54,617 bases of DNA. Origin: an uncultured Acetatifactor sp. (GTDB lineage: Bacteria; Bacillota; Clostridia; Lachnospirales; Lachnospiraceae). How positions within the stretch are numbered: the first letter of the stretch is position 1; every line of letters begins with the position of its first letter. Shown piece after piece: positions 35,749 through 44,299 of the stretch. The stretch covers positions 1 through 54,617 of the forward strand of contig CAJUNZ010000005.1 of assembly GCA_910587755.1 (NCBI GenBank), read 5' to 3'. The notes under the pieces are model-generated. The model was given only the letters and a program-made list of their open reading frames with translations, was not told the origin of the DNA and did no database searches. Position numbers and translations under genes: made by a program.

Positions 35749-35908
35749 GATTCTGTTTATTTGTAGACACTTCCTTATGACCATTGTACCAAGCTTTAAG
35801 AAATATTTAACAATTTCAAATGTGTATTTTCTGTCTGGCCGTCAATACTGGATATTTAAAGGGAGTTTGGCTGGATACGGGGGGTTTGACCTGTTTTACC
35901 CAGGGGGG
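35749..35908. other. Intergenic stretch with no gene seen
   Basis: This is part of a gap of about 390 bases between pfkA and the cell-wall hydrolase. I see no ORF with a ribosome-binding site and no hairpin here; the promoter and leader follow. Confidence 0.4.
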
Positions 35909-35967
35909 TTGACATTTTCCGTAACATCTGCTATGCTAACTTCGTAACAAATTTAACAACTTCGTAA
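35909..35967 (+). promoter_or_regulatory. Promoter and 20-base-spaced direct repeats upstream of the cell-wall hydrolase
   Basis: TTGACA (35909-35914) and TATGCT (35932-35937) are 17 bases apart. Immediately downstream, AACTTCGTAA occurs at 35938-35947 and again at 35958-35967, two helical turns apart, which suggests a regulator-binding site covering the transcription start. Confidence 0.6.
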
Positions 35968-36057
35968 TATATTCTAAACAATGTGGAATATTTATCAGGA
36001 AGCTGAGATTTGTTTTGGTGAGATAGTTCGGGGAAGGATGCCGGACTATGGAACGGA

Positions 36058-36080
36058 TGCCTGCCTTGGCAGGCAAGGAG
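36058..36080 (+). promoter_or_regulatory. Hairpin abutting the Shine-Dalgarno site
   Basis: TGCCTGCC (36058-36065) and GGCAGGCA (36068-36075) form a perfect 8-base stem with a TT loop directly before AGGAGG (36076-36080 region) and the start at 36089. It may affect ribosome access. Confidence 0.45.
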
Positions 36081-36088
36081 GTGCAGAC

Positions 36089-37171
36089 ATGAAAAAATAC
36101 AGAAAGCTGCCTGCTGCGATACTGGGATTTGGTTTTTTTCTCATTCTGGGGCTGCAGCAGTGTATGACTGTCCAGGCTGGAGGGGACGATTATCTGGAAC
36201 AGCTGCGCGGAGGCGTGGCGTCGGTTCTGACCCCTGTCTCATCCAACCCGGTTGATACGGTAAATGCCACGGCGAAAGAATTGAACCTGGACCTGTGGAC
36301 GGAGACGGAAGAAGAGCCTGAGAGCAGGCTTGTGATGGCAAATGTCAAAAGTGCCCTGAATGTCAGGAGCGAGGCCAATGAGTCTTCGGAGAAAGTGGGA
36401 ATGCTCTACAAGGACTGCGGAGGCACCATTCTTGAGAGGAAGGACGGCTGGACCAGGCTGCAGTCGGGCAATATTATCGGCTGGGCCTCGGATGAGTATC
36501 TGCTCTTTGGGGATGAAGCCCGGGATCTTGCCAACGATGTGGGCAAGATGGTGGCCACCATCAGCACGGAAACCCTCCGGGTGAGGAGTGCTCCCAGTGC
36601 GGATTCGGATACCTGCGGGCTGCTGCCCCAGGGAGAGATTGTGGAAGTCCTGGACGAGCGGGAGGACGGATGGATCTGTGTGGACTATGAAGGCACGGAC
36701 GGTTATGTATCTTCCGATTATGTAGCTCTGAATTTCCTGATCGACGAGGGAGAGACAGTGGAGGAGATCCAGGCCAGGGAGGAGAAGGCGGAAGAGTCTA
36801 AACGTCATGTGAACTACGGCGAATACACCGCCGATGCGGACACCAGGATGCTGCTTGCGGCGCTGATTCAGTGCGAGGCGGGAGGAGAGAGCTATGAAGG
36901 CCAGGTTGCCGTGGGGGCGGTTGTGATGAACCGTGTCAGAAGCGGGGCTTATCCGGACTCCATCCACGGTGTCATCTATGCTTCGGGTCAGTTCACCCCG
37001 GCCATGACGGGCAAGCTCAACAGGGTGTACGAGGCCGGCAATATCTATCCCAGCTGTATCAAAGCCGCAGAGGAGGCTCTTGCGGGAGTGTCCAATGTGG
37101 GCGACAGAACCCACTTCCGCCGCAACAACGGTCGGGAAGGGCTGGTGATAGGAAACCATGTCTTCTATTAA
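36089..37171 (+). CDS. Secreted SleB-type cell-wall hydrolase with two SH3-like domains
   Basis: This protein of 360 residues has an N-terminal signal segment (about 8-28) and two bacterial SH3 domains (MANVKSALNVRSEANESSEK from about 75, and VATISTETLRVRSAPSADSD from about 152). The C-terminal hydrolase domain of the SleB/CwlJ family (about 255-360) has LIQCEAGGESYEGQVAVGAV, with the likely catalytic Glu, and MNRVRSG. SH3 domains bind peptidoglycan, and the hydrolase cleaves it as a lytic transglycosylase. In vegetative cells such proteins remodel the wall; a spore germination role is possible. Start 36089 with AGGAGG. A terminator follows. Confidence 0.88.
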   Translation: MKKYRKLPAAILGFGFFLILGLQQCMTVQAGGDDYLEQLRGGVASVLTPVSSNPVDTVNATAKELNLDLWTETEEEPESRLVMANVKSALNVRSEANESSEKVGMLYKDCGGTILERKDGWTRLQSGNIIGWASDEYLLFGDEARDLANDVGKMVATISTETLRVRSAPSADSDTCGLLPQGEIVEVLDEREDGWICVDYEGTDGYVSSDYVALNFLIDEGETVEEIQAREEKAEESKRHVNYGEYTADADTRMLLAALIQCEAGGESYEGQVAVGAVVMNRVRSGAYPDSIHGVIYASGQFTPAMTGKLNRVYEAGNIYPSCIKAAEEALAGVSNVGDRTHFRRNNGREGLVIGNHVFY

Positions 37172-37263
37172 TATGGCCGGATTTGGGCTGTAGCGGTAAA
37201 CCAGGCTGCGGCGGCCAAACGGGAAAGTTTCACAGGAATCGACAGGAAGGGCGGGCGTGCTGC

Positions 37264-37290
37264 GGAAAAGGCAGTGCGCCTGCCTTTTTC
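37264..37290 (+). terminator. Rho-independent terminator after the cell-wall hydrolase
   Basis: AAAAGGCAG (37266-37274) pairs with CTGCCTTTT (37280-37288) across the loop TGCGC, and the T-run continues by one. It is about 95 bases after the stop. Confidence 0.7.
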
Positions 37291-37364
37291 CTGTGAAAAA
37301 AGTTAGAAATCCATTGCCCAAAGGGTATTTTTATAGTAAAATCATATAAGAAGGGAGGGATTGA

Positions 37365-37865
37365 ATGAGCGAGATTATGATTTTCTGGCTTGTACTGCTG
37401 ATTCTGTGCATAGCCGTTGAAGCGCTGACCATGGGGCTGACCACAATCTGGTTCGCAGGCGGAGCACTGGTGGCGATTCTGGCTTCCCTGCTGCAGCTGC
37501 CGGTCTTTATGCAGGTGATCCTGTTTTTTATTGTGTCCCTGCTGCTGCTGTTTTTTACCAGACCCCTGGCGGTGAAGTATTTCAACAAGGATCGGGTGAA
37601 GACAAATGTGGAGAGCATGGTGGGACGCCAGGCCATAGTTACCGGTGACATTGACAATGTCCAGAGTTCGGGACAGGTGACGGTGGGCGGACAGGAATGG
37701 AGCGCCCGCAGCTGTGACGACAATGTCCGGATCCTGGAGGGTACGGTGGTGACTGTGACTGCGGTGAGCGGAGTCAAGCTGATAGTAAGACCGGGGGGAC
37801 GCCCGGGCGGGCAGCAGGCTGCACCGGAGACCGCCGTCAGCAGCGAAGGAACTGCTTTGAGATAA
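37365..37865 (+). CDS. NfeD-family membrane protein
   Basis: This protein of 166 residues has two to three hydrophobic segments in the first 75 residues and a soluble OB-fold C-terminus (about 80-145, with VESMVGRQAIVTGDIDN and ARSCDDNVRILEGTVVTV). This is the short NfeD form that partners SPFH-domain proteins in membrane microdomains, and such an SPFH gene follows at 37948. Start 37365 follows GGGAGGGA. The tail after about 150 is Gly/Gln-rich. A palindromic repeat lies between the two genes. Confidence 0.88.
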   Translation: MSEIMIFWLVLLILCIAVEALTMGLTTIWFAGGALVAILASLLQLPVFMQVILFFIVSLLLLFFTRPLAVKYFNKDRVKTNVESMVGRQAIVTGDIDNVQSSGQVTVGGQEWSARSCDDNVRILEGTVVTVTAVSGVKLIVRPGGRPGGQQAAPETAVSSEGTALR

Positions 37866-37908
37866 AGTGGTAACGGTTCAGTGCCCTGTCTGAACTGTTG
37901 CATAAAGT
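37863..37908. repeat. Dispersed palindromic repeat, copy 2
   Basis: Arms GGTAACGGTTCA and TGAACTGTTGC surround the loop GTGCCCTGTC, flanked by AAAGTG on both sides. It parallels the copy at 34616-34661 over about 46 bases with a handful of changes. Several changes are in both arms but keep pairing (A to G opposite T). Confidence 0.75.
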
Positions 37909-37947
37909 GTGCGTACTGTCACTTATACAGTACAGAAAGAGGTGGAA

Positions 37948-38874
37948 ATGGAACCGATTATTTTGTTGGCTGCGTTGGTGGCGATTATTCTGGTGATCGC
38001 AGTGTCCTGCTTAAAGATTGTGCCCCAGGCCCAGGCCTATGTGATTGAGCGTCTGGGCGCCTACCAGGGGACCTGGTCCGTGGGCTTCCACATCAAGGTT
38101 CCTTTTGTGGATAAGGTGGCCAGAAGGGTGAACCTGAAGGAGCAGGTGGCGGATTTCCCGCCCCAGCCCGTTATCACCAAGGACAACGTGACCATGCGCA
38201 TCGACACCGTGGTTTTCTATCAGATCACGGATCCCAAGCTGTTCACCTACGGGGTGGAGAATCCCATGATGGCCATTGAAAACCTTACGGCCACCACCCT
38301 TCGGAATATCATCGGCGACCTGGAGCTGGATCAGACCCTCACAAGCAGGGAGACCATCAACACCAAGATGCGGGCGGCGCTGGATCTGGCCACGGATCCC
38401 TGGGGCATCAAGGTCAACAGGGTGGAGCTGAAGAACATTATGCCCCCTGCGGAGATCCAGAACGCCATGGAGAGGCAGATGAAGGCAGAGCGCGAGAGGC
38501 GGGAGGCAGTGACCAGGGCAGAAGGCGAGAAGAAGGCCAAGATCCTGGAGGCGGAGGGCGCCAAGGAATCCGCCATCCTTCGGGCTGAGGCAGATAAGCA
38601 GTCCGCCATTCTCCGGGCCGAGGCGGAGAAGGAGAAGATGATTCGGGAGGCGGAAGGTGAGGCGGAGGCCATTCTGAAGGTGCAGCAGGCCAATGCGGAC
38701 GGTATCCGGATGCTGAAGGAGGCAGGCGCCGACGAGGCGGTGCTGAAGATCAAGAGTCTGGAGGCCTTTGAGAAGGTGGCGGACGGCCAGGCTACCACCA
38801 TCCTTCTTCCCGCGGAGCTTCAGGGCATTGCAAGTCTTGCCTCCGCGTGGAAGGAATCCGGAAAGAAATCCTGA
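37948..38874 (+). CDS. SPFH/band 7 (stomatin-like, QmcA-type) membrane protein
   Basis: This protein of 308 residues has one N-terminal membrane segment (about 4-24), an SPFH domain (about 25-185, with AYVIERLGAYQGTW and ITKDNVTMRIDTVVFYQI) and a long Glu/Ala/Lys coiled coil (about 185-260) with repeated RAEAxKxSAIL units. Such proteins oligomerise into rings at the membrane and work with NfeD partners, as the upstream gene suggests. Start 37948 follows GAGGTGG; an upstream ATG at 37909 falls next to the repeat and lacks a site. Confidence 0.92.
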   Translation: MEPIILLAALVAIILVIAVSCLKIVPQAQAYVIERLGAYQGTWSVGFHIKVPFVDKVARRVNLKEQVADFPPQPVITKDNVTMRIDTVVFYQITDPKLFTYGVENPMMAIENLTATTLRNIIGDLELDQTLTSRETINTKMRAALDLATDPWGIKVNRVELKNIMPPAEIQNAMERQMKAERERREAVTRAEGEKKAKILEAEGAKESAILRAEADKQSAILRAEAEKEKMIREAEGEAEAILKVQQANADGIRMLKEAGADEAVLKIKSLEAFEKVADGQATTILLPAELQGIASLASAWKESGKKS

Positions 38875-38933
38875 CACAGTCCTGCCGGGAAGGCAGACTG
38901 GCAGCAGGAGATCAAAACATTCCAGGGGAAAGA

Positions 38934-38962
38934 CCGGCCGGCCTTGTGACAGGGCCGGCCGG
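38934..38962. other. Perfect GC-rich hairpin between the SPFH gene and argF
   Basis: CCGGCCGGCC (38934-38943) and GGCCGGCCGG (38953-38962) pair perfectly around a 9-base loop. There is no T-run, so it is not a typical intrinsic terminator; it might slow polymerase or protect an mRNA end. Confidence 0.6.
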
Positions 38963-39031
38963 CGGCGTATCAGGAGCTGCCGCCCAATAAAATGATATGA
39001 GAATGGCATGGGGAAAGGGAAGGATAAGAGC

Positions 39032-40027
39032 ATGAATCTTAAAGGACGTGATTTTTTAAAGCTGTTGGATTTTACTGCGGAAGAGATTTTCTATCTGGTG
39101 GACCTGGCTGCAAAGCTGAAGGAGAAGAAAAAGAAGGGAGTGCCCATGGACTCACTGCGTGGGAAAAATGTGGCGCTGATTTTTGAGAAGACAAGCACCC
39201 GCACCAGGTGCTCTTTTGAGGTGGCGGCCCATGACCTGGGAATGGGAACCACCTACCTGGACCCTTCCGCCTCCCAGATTGGGAAGAAGGAGAGCATAGC
39301 GGATACGGCAAGGGTTCTCTCGGGTATGTTTGAGGGAATCGAGTACCGGGGCTACGGCCAGGAGATTGTGGAGGAACTGGCGGAGTACGCCAGTGTGCCT
39401 GTCTGGAACGGGCTTACCAATGAATTCCATCCCACCCAGATGCTGGCGGATCTGCTGACCATCCAGGAGCATTTTGGCCGTATCCGGGGGATCCGGCTGG
39501 CCTATATGGGGGATGCCCGCTATAATATGGGAAACTCCCTTATGGTGGCCTGCGCCAGGACAGGAATGCACTTTACCGCCTGTACTTCCCAAAAATATTT
39601 TCCGGATCCTGTGCTTGTGGAACAGTGCAGGGAGATAGCCGCAGCAGCCGGGGGAAGTATTACTCTCACGGAGGATGCCCTGGCAGGAACCAAAGGGGCG
39701 GATGTGGTCTACACCGACGTGTGGGTGTCCATGGGGGAGCCCAAGGAGATCTGGGAGGAGCGCATCAGGGAGCTGTCCCCCTACCGGGTGGACAGAGGGA
39801 TTATGGAAAATGCAGGGGAGGGAGCGGTGTTTATGCACTGCCTGCCCGCCTTCCACGACCTGAAGACGGAGACCGGCGCCCAGATTGAAAAGAGCTTTGG
39901 AATCCGCGAGATGGAGGTAACGGATGAAGTGTTTGAGTCCTCACAGTCCCTGGTGTTTCAGGAGGCGGAGAACCGCATGCACACCATCAAGGCGGTGATG
40001 CTGGCCACTCTGGCAGGGGAGGACTGA
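39032..40027 (+). CDS. argF: Ornithine carbamoyltransferase
   Basis: This is an arginine-pathway enzyme of 331 residues that makes citrulline from ornithine and carbamoyl phosphate. The carbamoyl-phosphate motif STRTRCSFEVAA (near 55), HPTQMLADLLTI (near 134), the SMG loop (DVWVSMGE, near 237) and FMHCLPAFHD (near 268) are all present. The start at 39032 follows AAGGATAAG; an in-frame ATG at 39008 is less likely. No other arginine genes are nearby, so it could serve biosynthesis or the arginine deiminase route. Confidence 0.95.
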   Translation: MNLKGRDFLKLLDFTAEEIFYLVDLAAKLKEKKKKGVPMDSLRGKNVALIFEKTSTRTRCSFEVAAHDLGMGTTYLDPSASQIGKKESIADTARVLSGMFEGIEYRGYGQEIVEELAEYASVPVWNGLTNEFHPTQMLADLLTIQEHFGRIRGIRLAYMGDARYNMGNSLMVACARTGMHFTACTSQKYFPDPVLVEQCREIAAAAGGSITLTEDALAGTKGADVVYTDVWVSMGEPKEIWEERIRELSPYRVDRGIMENAGEGAVFMHCLPAFHDLKTETGAQIEKSFGIREMEVTDEVFESSQSLVFQEAENRMHTIKAVMLATLAGED

Positions 40028-40067
40028 GCTTTTTCTAACGTGTGGTTAATTGGCGGGGGTTATACTG

Positions 40068-40101
40068 GTACCCAGCGAGTGAAACACAGCGGTACTTTTT
40101 T
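40068..40101 (+). terminator. Probable terminator after argF
   Basis: GTACC at 40068-40072 and GGTAC at 40091-40095 pair with an extra GC/GC step after a 2-base bulge. Six T residues follow at 40096-40101. The stem is short. Confidence 0.5.
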
Positions 40102-40136
40102 GGGCCAAAGGGCAGGGCGGAAATGGAACTGAGATT

Positions 40137-41117
40137 ATGAAAGCAAAAATACTGGCGCTTCTGCGGGAGCGGGGAGATTATGTGTCCGGGCAGGAGCTCT
40201 GCGAGCAGTTTGGGGTGTCCCGCACGGCGGTCTGGAAGGCCGTGGGACAGTTGAAAAAAGAGGGTTACAGCATAGAGGCGACGCCAAACAGAGGCTATCT
40301 TCTGGCGCCTGAGAGCGAGGTCTACGGGCAGCATGAGCTGTGCAGCCGCATGGGCACCAAATGGGCAGGGAGAAGGGTGGTATTTTACGAAACTCTTCCC
40401 TCCACCAATCTGCAGGCCAAGCTTGACGCGGAGAACGGGGCCGGGGAAGGCACCCTGATTGTGGCGGACACTCAGACTGCAGGGAGGGGCCGCAGGGGCA
40501 GATCCTGGAGCAGCCCCGGAGGAAAAAATGTGTATTTTACCCTGATCTTAAAGCCGGATTTCGACCCGGAAAAAGCCGCCTGCGTGGCCCTGGTGATGGG
40601 ACTTGCGGTGGCGGAGGGCATAGAGAAAGCCTGCGGCGTGCAGGCGGGCATCAAATGGCCCAACGACATTGTGGTGCAGGGGAAAAAGGTCTGCGGGATC
40701 CTGGCGGAGATGAGTGTGGAACAGGATTTCATCCACTATATTGTGGTGGGAGTGGGAATCAATGTGAAGGAGCAGGAATTTGCGCCGGAACTTGCAGACC
40801 GCGCCACCAGCCTCTGGCAGGAGTGCGGCCGGAATGTGTCCAGGGCCCGGCTGGTGACGGAGGTTATGGGGGCCTTTGAGGCCTGTTATGAGGAGTTTCT
40901 AAGGGATGGATTTGCAGGAAAAATCATGGAGCGCTACAATGGTCTTCTGGTGAACCGGAACAGGGAGGTGCTGGTTCTGGATCCCCAGGGGGAATTTCGG
41001 GGAATCTCCCGGGGAGTCAATGAGGAAGGTCTGCTCCTGGTGGAACGGGAGGAGGGCTCTGTGGTGGAAGTGTATGCGGGAGAGGTGTCCGTGAGGGGCA
41101 TCTACGGTTATGTGTAG
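40137..41117 (+). CDS. birA: Biotin-[acetyl-CoA-carboxylase] ligase / biotin repressor
   Basis: This protein of 326 residues has an N-terminal winged helix (about 1-60, ERGDYVSGQELCEQFGVSRT), so it may also regulate biotin genes. A central ligase domain carries GRGRRGRSWSSP (biotinyl-AMP binding, near 115) and KWPNDIVVQGKKVCGIL, and a small C-terminal SH3-like domain ends the protein. The ligase attaches biotin to carboxylase subunits. It heads a compact run with the small protein, coaX and dus. Its Shine-Dalgarno (GGAACTGAG) is weak. Confidence 0.93.
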   Translation: MKAKILALLRERGDYVSGQELCEQFGVSRTAVWKAVGQLKKEGYSIEATPNRGYLLAPESEVYGQHELCSRMGTKWAGRRVVFYETLPSTNLQAKLDAENGAGEGTLIVADTQTAGRGRRGRSWSSPGGKNVYFTLILKPDFDPEKAACVALVMGLAVAEGIEKACGVQAGIKWPNDIVVQGKKVCGILAEMSVEQDFIHYIVVGVGINVKEQEFAPELADRATSLWQECGRNVSRARLVTEVMGAFEACYEEFLRDGFAGKIMERYNGLLVNRNREVLVLDPQGEFRGISRGVNEEGLLLVEREEGSVVEVYAGEVSVRGIYGYV

Positions 41118-41126
41118 GTGGGTGGA

Positions 41127-41480
41127 ATGGAGAGCGGAAAGACAGTGCTGTGCGGCGCTAACGCCTATGAGATGAAATACTATTTTAACGAGAGTTTCAG
41201 CAATATTCCGGAGTCCGTGAAGGAGGAACTGCACATACTGTGCGTGCTCTTTACAGAGGAGGTGGGCGGTGTGTTCACCATTGCCTTTGAGGAGGACGGG
41301 AATGTGGTGCTGGAGACCAACGCGGACGACGACGATATCTATTATGATGAGATCACCAGCGGCCTGATGGTGTCCCAGGTCAGAAGGCATAGACAGGAGC
41401 TTTTTGAGACATTGCGGCTGTATTACCGGGTTTTTGTGCTGAAAGAAGATGGGGCGGCCTGTCTGGGGGAAGAGGAATGA
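41127..41480 (+). CDS. Conserved hypothetical protein (possibly DUF6145)
   Basis: This is a small soluble acidic protein of 117 residues beginning MESGKTVLCGANAYEMKYYF, with no membrane segment or catalytic motif I can name. It resembles a Lachnospiraceae-restricted family (DUF6145 as I recall), usually found near coaX and birA. The start at 41127 follows GGTGGGTGG; a GTG three codons earlier is possible. It begins 9 bases after birA and precedes coaX by about 70 bases. Function unknown. Confidence 0.75.
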   Translation: MESGKTVLCGANAYEMKYYFNESFSNIPESVKEELHILCVLFTEEVGGVFTIAFEEDGNVVLETNADDDDIYYDEITSGLMVSQVRRHRQELFETLRLYYRVFVLKEDGAACLGEEE

Positions 41481-41552
41481 GTCTCCGGCGGCGTGTCACT
41501 TAGACAGATTCCCCGGCTGGGTTTGTCCGGGGCTGACAGGGAGGTAGGACGG

Positions 41553-42323
41553 TTGATTCTGGTAATTGATGTGGGCAATACAAATATGACCCTTGGGGTG
41601 TATGAGGGGGAGGAGCTGAAGGCGACTTTCCGTATCATGACCAAGATGCCCAGGACATCCGATGAGTACGGAGTCCTGATCACGCAGCTTCTGGAGCACA
41701 GGGGGATAGAGGCGGAGAAACTGGAGGGGTCCATTGTGGCCAGTGTGGTTCCGGATGTGATGCACGCCCTGATGGGCGCTCTGGCCAGGTACACAGGTAC
41801 CCGGCCCATGAACGTGGGGCCGGGGGTGAAGACGGGCATCCGCATTGTGACGGAGGACCCAAGAGCCATCGGCGCAGACCGCATTGTGGACGCCGTGGCG
41901 GCGTATGTGAAGTACGGCGGTCCTGTGCTGGTGCTGGATTTCGGCACAGCCACCACCTATGACCTGATTACGGAGTCGGGGGAGTTTGCAGCGGGCATCA
42001 CCGCCCCGGGCATCCGTATCAGCTCAGAGGCGCTGTGGGCCCAGGCGGCAAAGCTGCCGGAGATTGAGATCCGCAAGCCAAGGTCCATTCTGGCACAGGA
42101 GACCATCAGCAGCATGCAGGCGGGGATTGTCTACGGGCAGATCGGCCAGACAGAGTATATTGTCCGCAAGGTTCGGGAGGAGAGCAGGATCCGGAATCTG
42201 AAGGTGGTGGCCACAGGGGGACTGGGCAGGCTGATTGCGGAGGAGACGGACGCCATTGACATTTATGACAGCTCTCTTACCCTGGACGGGCTGCGGATTG
42301 TATATGAAAAAAACAAAAGGTGA
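41553..42323 (+). CDS. coaX: Type III pantothenate kinase
   Basis: This protein of 256 residues carries out the first step of coenzyme A synthesis. DVGNTNMTLG (phosphate-binding, near 6), GADRIVDAVAAY (near 108), FGTATTYDLI and PGIRISSEAL mark the type III (CoaX) fold. The TTG start at 41553 follows GGGAGG and gives the family's usual length; an in-frame ATG-less extension to 41493 adds 20 residues without motifs. Part of the birA-dus run. Confidence 0.93.
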   Translation: MILVIDVGNTNMTLGVYEGEELKATFRIMTKMPRTSDEYGVLITQLLEHRGIEAEKLEGSIVASVVPDVMHALMGALARYTGTRPMNVGPGVKTGIRIVTEDPRAIGADRIVDAVAAYVKYGGPVLVLDFGTATTYDLITESGEFAAGITAPGIRISSEALWAQAAKLPEIEIRKPRSILAQETISSMQAGIVYGQIGQTEYIVRKVREESRIRNLKVVATGGLGRLIAEETDAIDIYDSSLTLDGLRIVYEKNKR

Positions 42324-42329
42324 GGACAT

Positions 42330-43295
42330 ATGGATAAACTGGAGATCGGCGGTGTGACTCTGGAAAACCGTGTTATATTGGCTCCCATGGCAGGTGTGAC
42401 CGACCTGCCATTTCGTTTGCTGTGCAGAAGGCAGGGAGCGGGGCTGGTGTGCATGGAGATGGTCAGCGCGAAAGCGGTATATTACAGAAATAAAAATACG
42501 GAAACCCTTCTGGCGGTCCACCCCCAGGAGGGGCCGGTGTCCCTGCAGCTGTTCGGCTCGGATCCGGAAGTCCTTGCGGACACGGCAGGGCGTCTGGAGG
42601 AGGGGCCTTATACTTTTCTGGATTTCAACATGGGCTGTCCCGTGCCCAAGGTGGTGAACAATGGGGAGGGTTCCGCTCTGATGAAGGATCCCAGGCGGGT
42701 GGAGCAAATCCTCACGGCCCTGGTGAAGGCGGTGCGCCGTCCTGTGACGGTAAAGATTCGCAAGGGTTTTGACCAGGCTCACTGCAACGGGGTGGAGATT
42801 GCCAGGATTGCCGAGGCCTGCGGGGCGGCTGCGGTGGCGGTGCACGGGCGGACCAGGGAGCAGTATTACAGCGGCCGCGCGGACTGGGACATTATCCGCC
42901 GGGTGAAGGAGGCGGTAAAGATACCGGTGATCGGCAACGGGGATGTGGACAGTCCCCAGGCGGCTGCAGAGATGCTGGAGACCACCGGCTGCGACGGGGT
43001 TATGATCGGCAGGGCGGCCCAGGGAAATCCCTGGATCTTTCGGGATACGGTGGAATTCCTGGAGACGGGGCGCATGCCGGAGGCCCCCGGGGCAGAGGAG
43101 AAGAGGCGGATGGTCCTGGAACACGCGGAGCTGATGTGCCAGTGGAAGGGGGAGTACACCGCGGTGCGGGAGATGAGAAAGCACCTGGCCTGGTATACGG
43201 CAGGGATGCCCCACTCCGCCCGTTTCCGGGGGGAGATCAATTCCATGAACACAATGGAGGAGCTGAGGGCGGGGGTGGAGACTATTTTCCGCTGA
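42330..43295 (+). CDS. dus: tRNA-dihydrouridine synthase (DusB type)
   Basis: This flavoenzyme of 321 residues reduces uridine in tRNA. APMAGVTDLPFR (FMN site, near 12), NMGCPVPKVVNNGEGSALM (catalytic Cys in NMGCP, near 102), VHGRTREQYYSGRADWD (near 171) and the FMN-phosphate motif GNGDVDSP are all visible. AAAAGGTGAGG precedes the start, 6 bases after coaX. Subgroup is inferred from the motifs, so I leave the letter off the symbol. Confidence 0.93.
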   Translation: MDKLEIGGVTLENRVILAPMAGVTDLPFRLLCRRQGAGLVCMEMVSAKAVYYRNKNTETLLAVHPQEGPVSLQLFGSDPEVLADTAGRLEEGPYTFLDFNMGCPVPKVVNNGEGSALMKDPRRVEQILTALVKAVRRPVTVKIRKGFDQAHCNGVEIARIAEACGAAAVAVHGRTREQYYSGRADWDIIRRVKEAVKIPVIGNGDVDSPQAAAEMLETTGCDGVMIGRAAQGNPWIFRDTVEFLETGRMPEAPGAEEKRRMVLEHAELMCQWKGEYTAVREMRKHLAWYTAGMPHSARFRGEINSMNTMEELRAGVETIFR

Positions 43296-43314
43296 GGCCG
43301 CATATATTTTGTCC

Positions 43315-44274
43315 ATGGACACCATTGTATTTTTCTATAAAAAAAGAGGGGCCGGGAGGCCCTGGGCGGAGCCGGTGGGGCTGAAAACTTATATGCTGAT
43401 CCGGGTTCCCATGGATATGGGGGAGGAGTGGCCGGGCAGGAAAGGGTGTGGCGGGACGGCGGAGGATTCCCGCCCCGGGGCCTGTCGCAGTCTGGAGGAA
43501 CCGCCGGGCGGCAGGAGTATTTTTGGCCGGCTGTGGGCGGCGCTGCCCCATCCCCTGAGGAAGCTTTGGCAGCGGCGCAGGGACAGGGTCCGGCAGCGGC
43601 AGGAGGAGAGGGAGGCTTTGGAGAGGGAAGCCCTCATGAGAGAGTCCATGGAAGGGCTGTCCCGGGAAATTGCGGAACTGGCGGGGGAGGACGGGAACTG
43701 TTATGCCGTGTACGAGGACAGTCTGGAAAGGAAGGTTTCCCCTCTGTGGAAGGAGTATTTTCAGGCGCCCCGGTTCCAGGGCTATACCCGGCGGTTCTGG
43801 GTGGAGCTGCTGATGGAGGAGGCTGTGTGGCCCCGTTTTGTGGTTCTGGGGACGGCGGAATGTCTTCCTGAGGTGATGGAAAAGTATGCCCACAGGATGA
43901 AGAGTCTCAGCTGGATCCTTCCGGAGGGAAGCTGTGACCTGGCGCTGCAGGATTTTGTGGAGGATTTTTACTTGGAATACGGGCTGGCGGTGACGATTAA
44001 GACATTTCATCCTGTCTCATCTGCGCCCTGGCGCAGGGAAGGGGCCCTGGCGGCGGGGTTTCTGGCGGGGGGACCTCCAGCCAGCATTCTGGACTTTACC
44101 GGAGAGCCCTGTCTGCTGCTTCCGGCGGCGGAGGGGAGTGTGTGGCTGGATATGATGTCCATGGAGGAGAAAAAAAGGCGGATTGAGGCCAAGGGGGCCG
44201 GGATCGCTTATTTTTCCCTGAAGGAGAAGTGGCGGCGGGCACAAAAACGGTGCAGTGGTCCTGTACTGCCTTGA
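43315..44274 (+). CDS. Uncharacterised protein with basic coiled-coil region
   Basis: This protein of 319 residues belongs to no family I recognise. Residues 65-110 are very Arg/Glu-rich (RRDRVRQRQEEREALEREAL) and likely helical. The rest mixes acidic stretches, Trp-rich segments (VPLWKEYFQAPRFQGY-like), and a C-terminal LLPAAEGSVWLDMMSMEEKKRR. There is no signal peptide or membrane helix. The start at 43315 has no good Shine-Dalgarno; a TTG at 43309 is equally weak. It follows dus by 19 bases and its stop overlaps the greA promoter. Conserved in Lachnospiraceae by context only; function unknown. Confidence 0.6.
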   Translation: MDTIVFFYKKRGAGRPWAEPVGLKTYMLIRVPMDMGEEWPGRKGCGGTAEDSRPGACRSLEEPPGGRSIFGRLWAALPHPLRKLWQRRRDRVRQRQEEREALEREALMRESMEGLSREIAELAGEDGNCYAVYEDSLERKVSPLWKEYFQAPRFQGYTRRFWVELLMEEAVWPRFVVLGTAECLPEVMEKYAHRMKSLSWILPEGSCDLALQDFVEDFYLEYGLAVTIKTFHPVSSAPWRREGALAAGFLAGGPPASILDFTGEPCLLLPAAEGSVWLDMMSMEEKKRRIEAKGAGIAYFSLKEKWRRAQKRCSGPVLP

Positions 44275-44299
44275 CACTGTAAGGAAAAGTGGGTATAAT
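44271..44299 (+). promoter_or_regulatory. Consensus promoter of greA
   Basis: TTGACA (44271-44276) and TATAAT (44294-44299) with exactly 17 bases between them match the sigma-A consensus perfectly. The -35 overlaps the stop codon of the preceding gene (44272-44274). It lies about 125 bases before greA. Confidence 0.85.

Noticed and set aside
37314..37337. Promoter for the nfeD gene from TTGCCC and TATAGT
   Set aside because: The spacing is only 12 bases, too short for a sigma-A promoter.
38934..38962. Intrinsic terminator after the SPFH gene
   Set aside because: The hairpin is perfect but is not followed by a T-run, so it is listed as a hairpin of unknown role.
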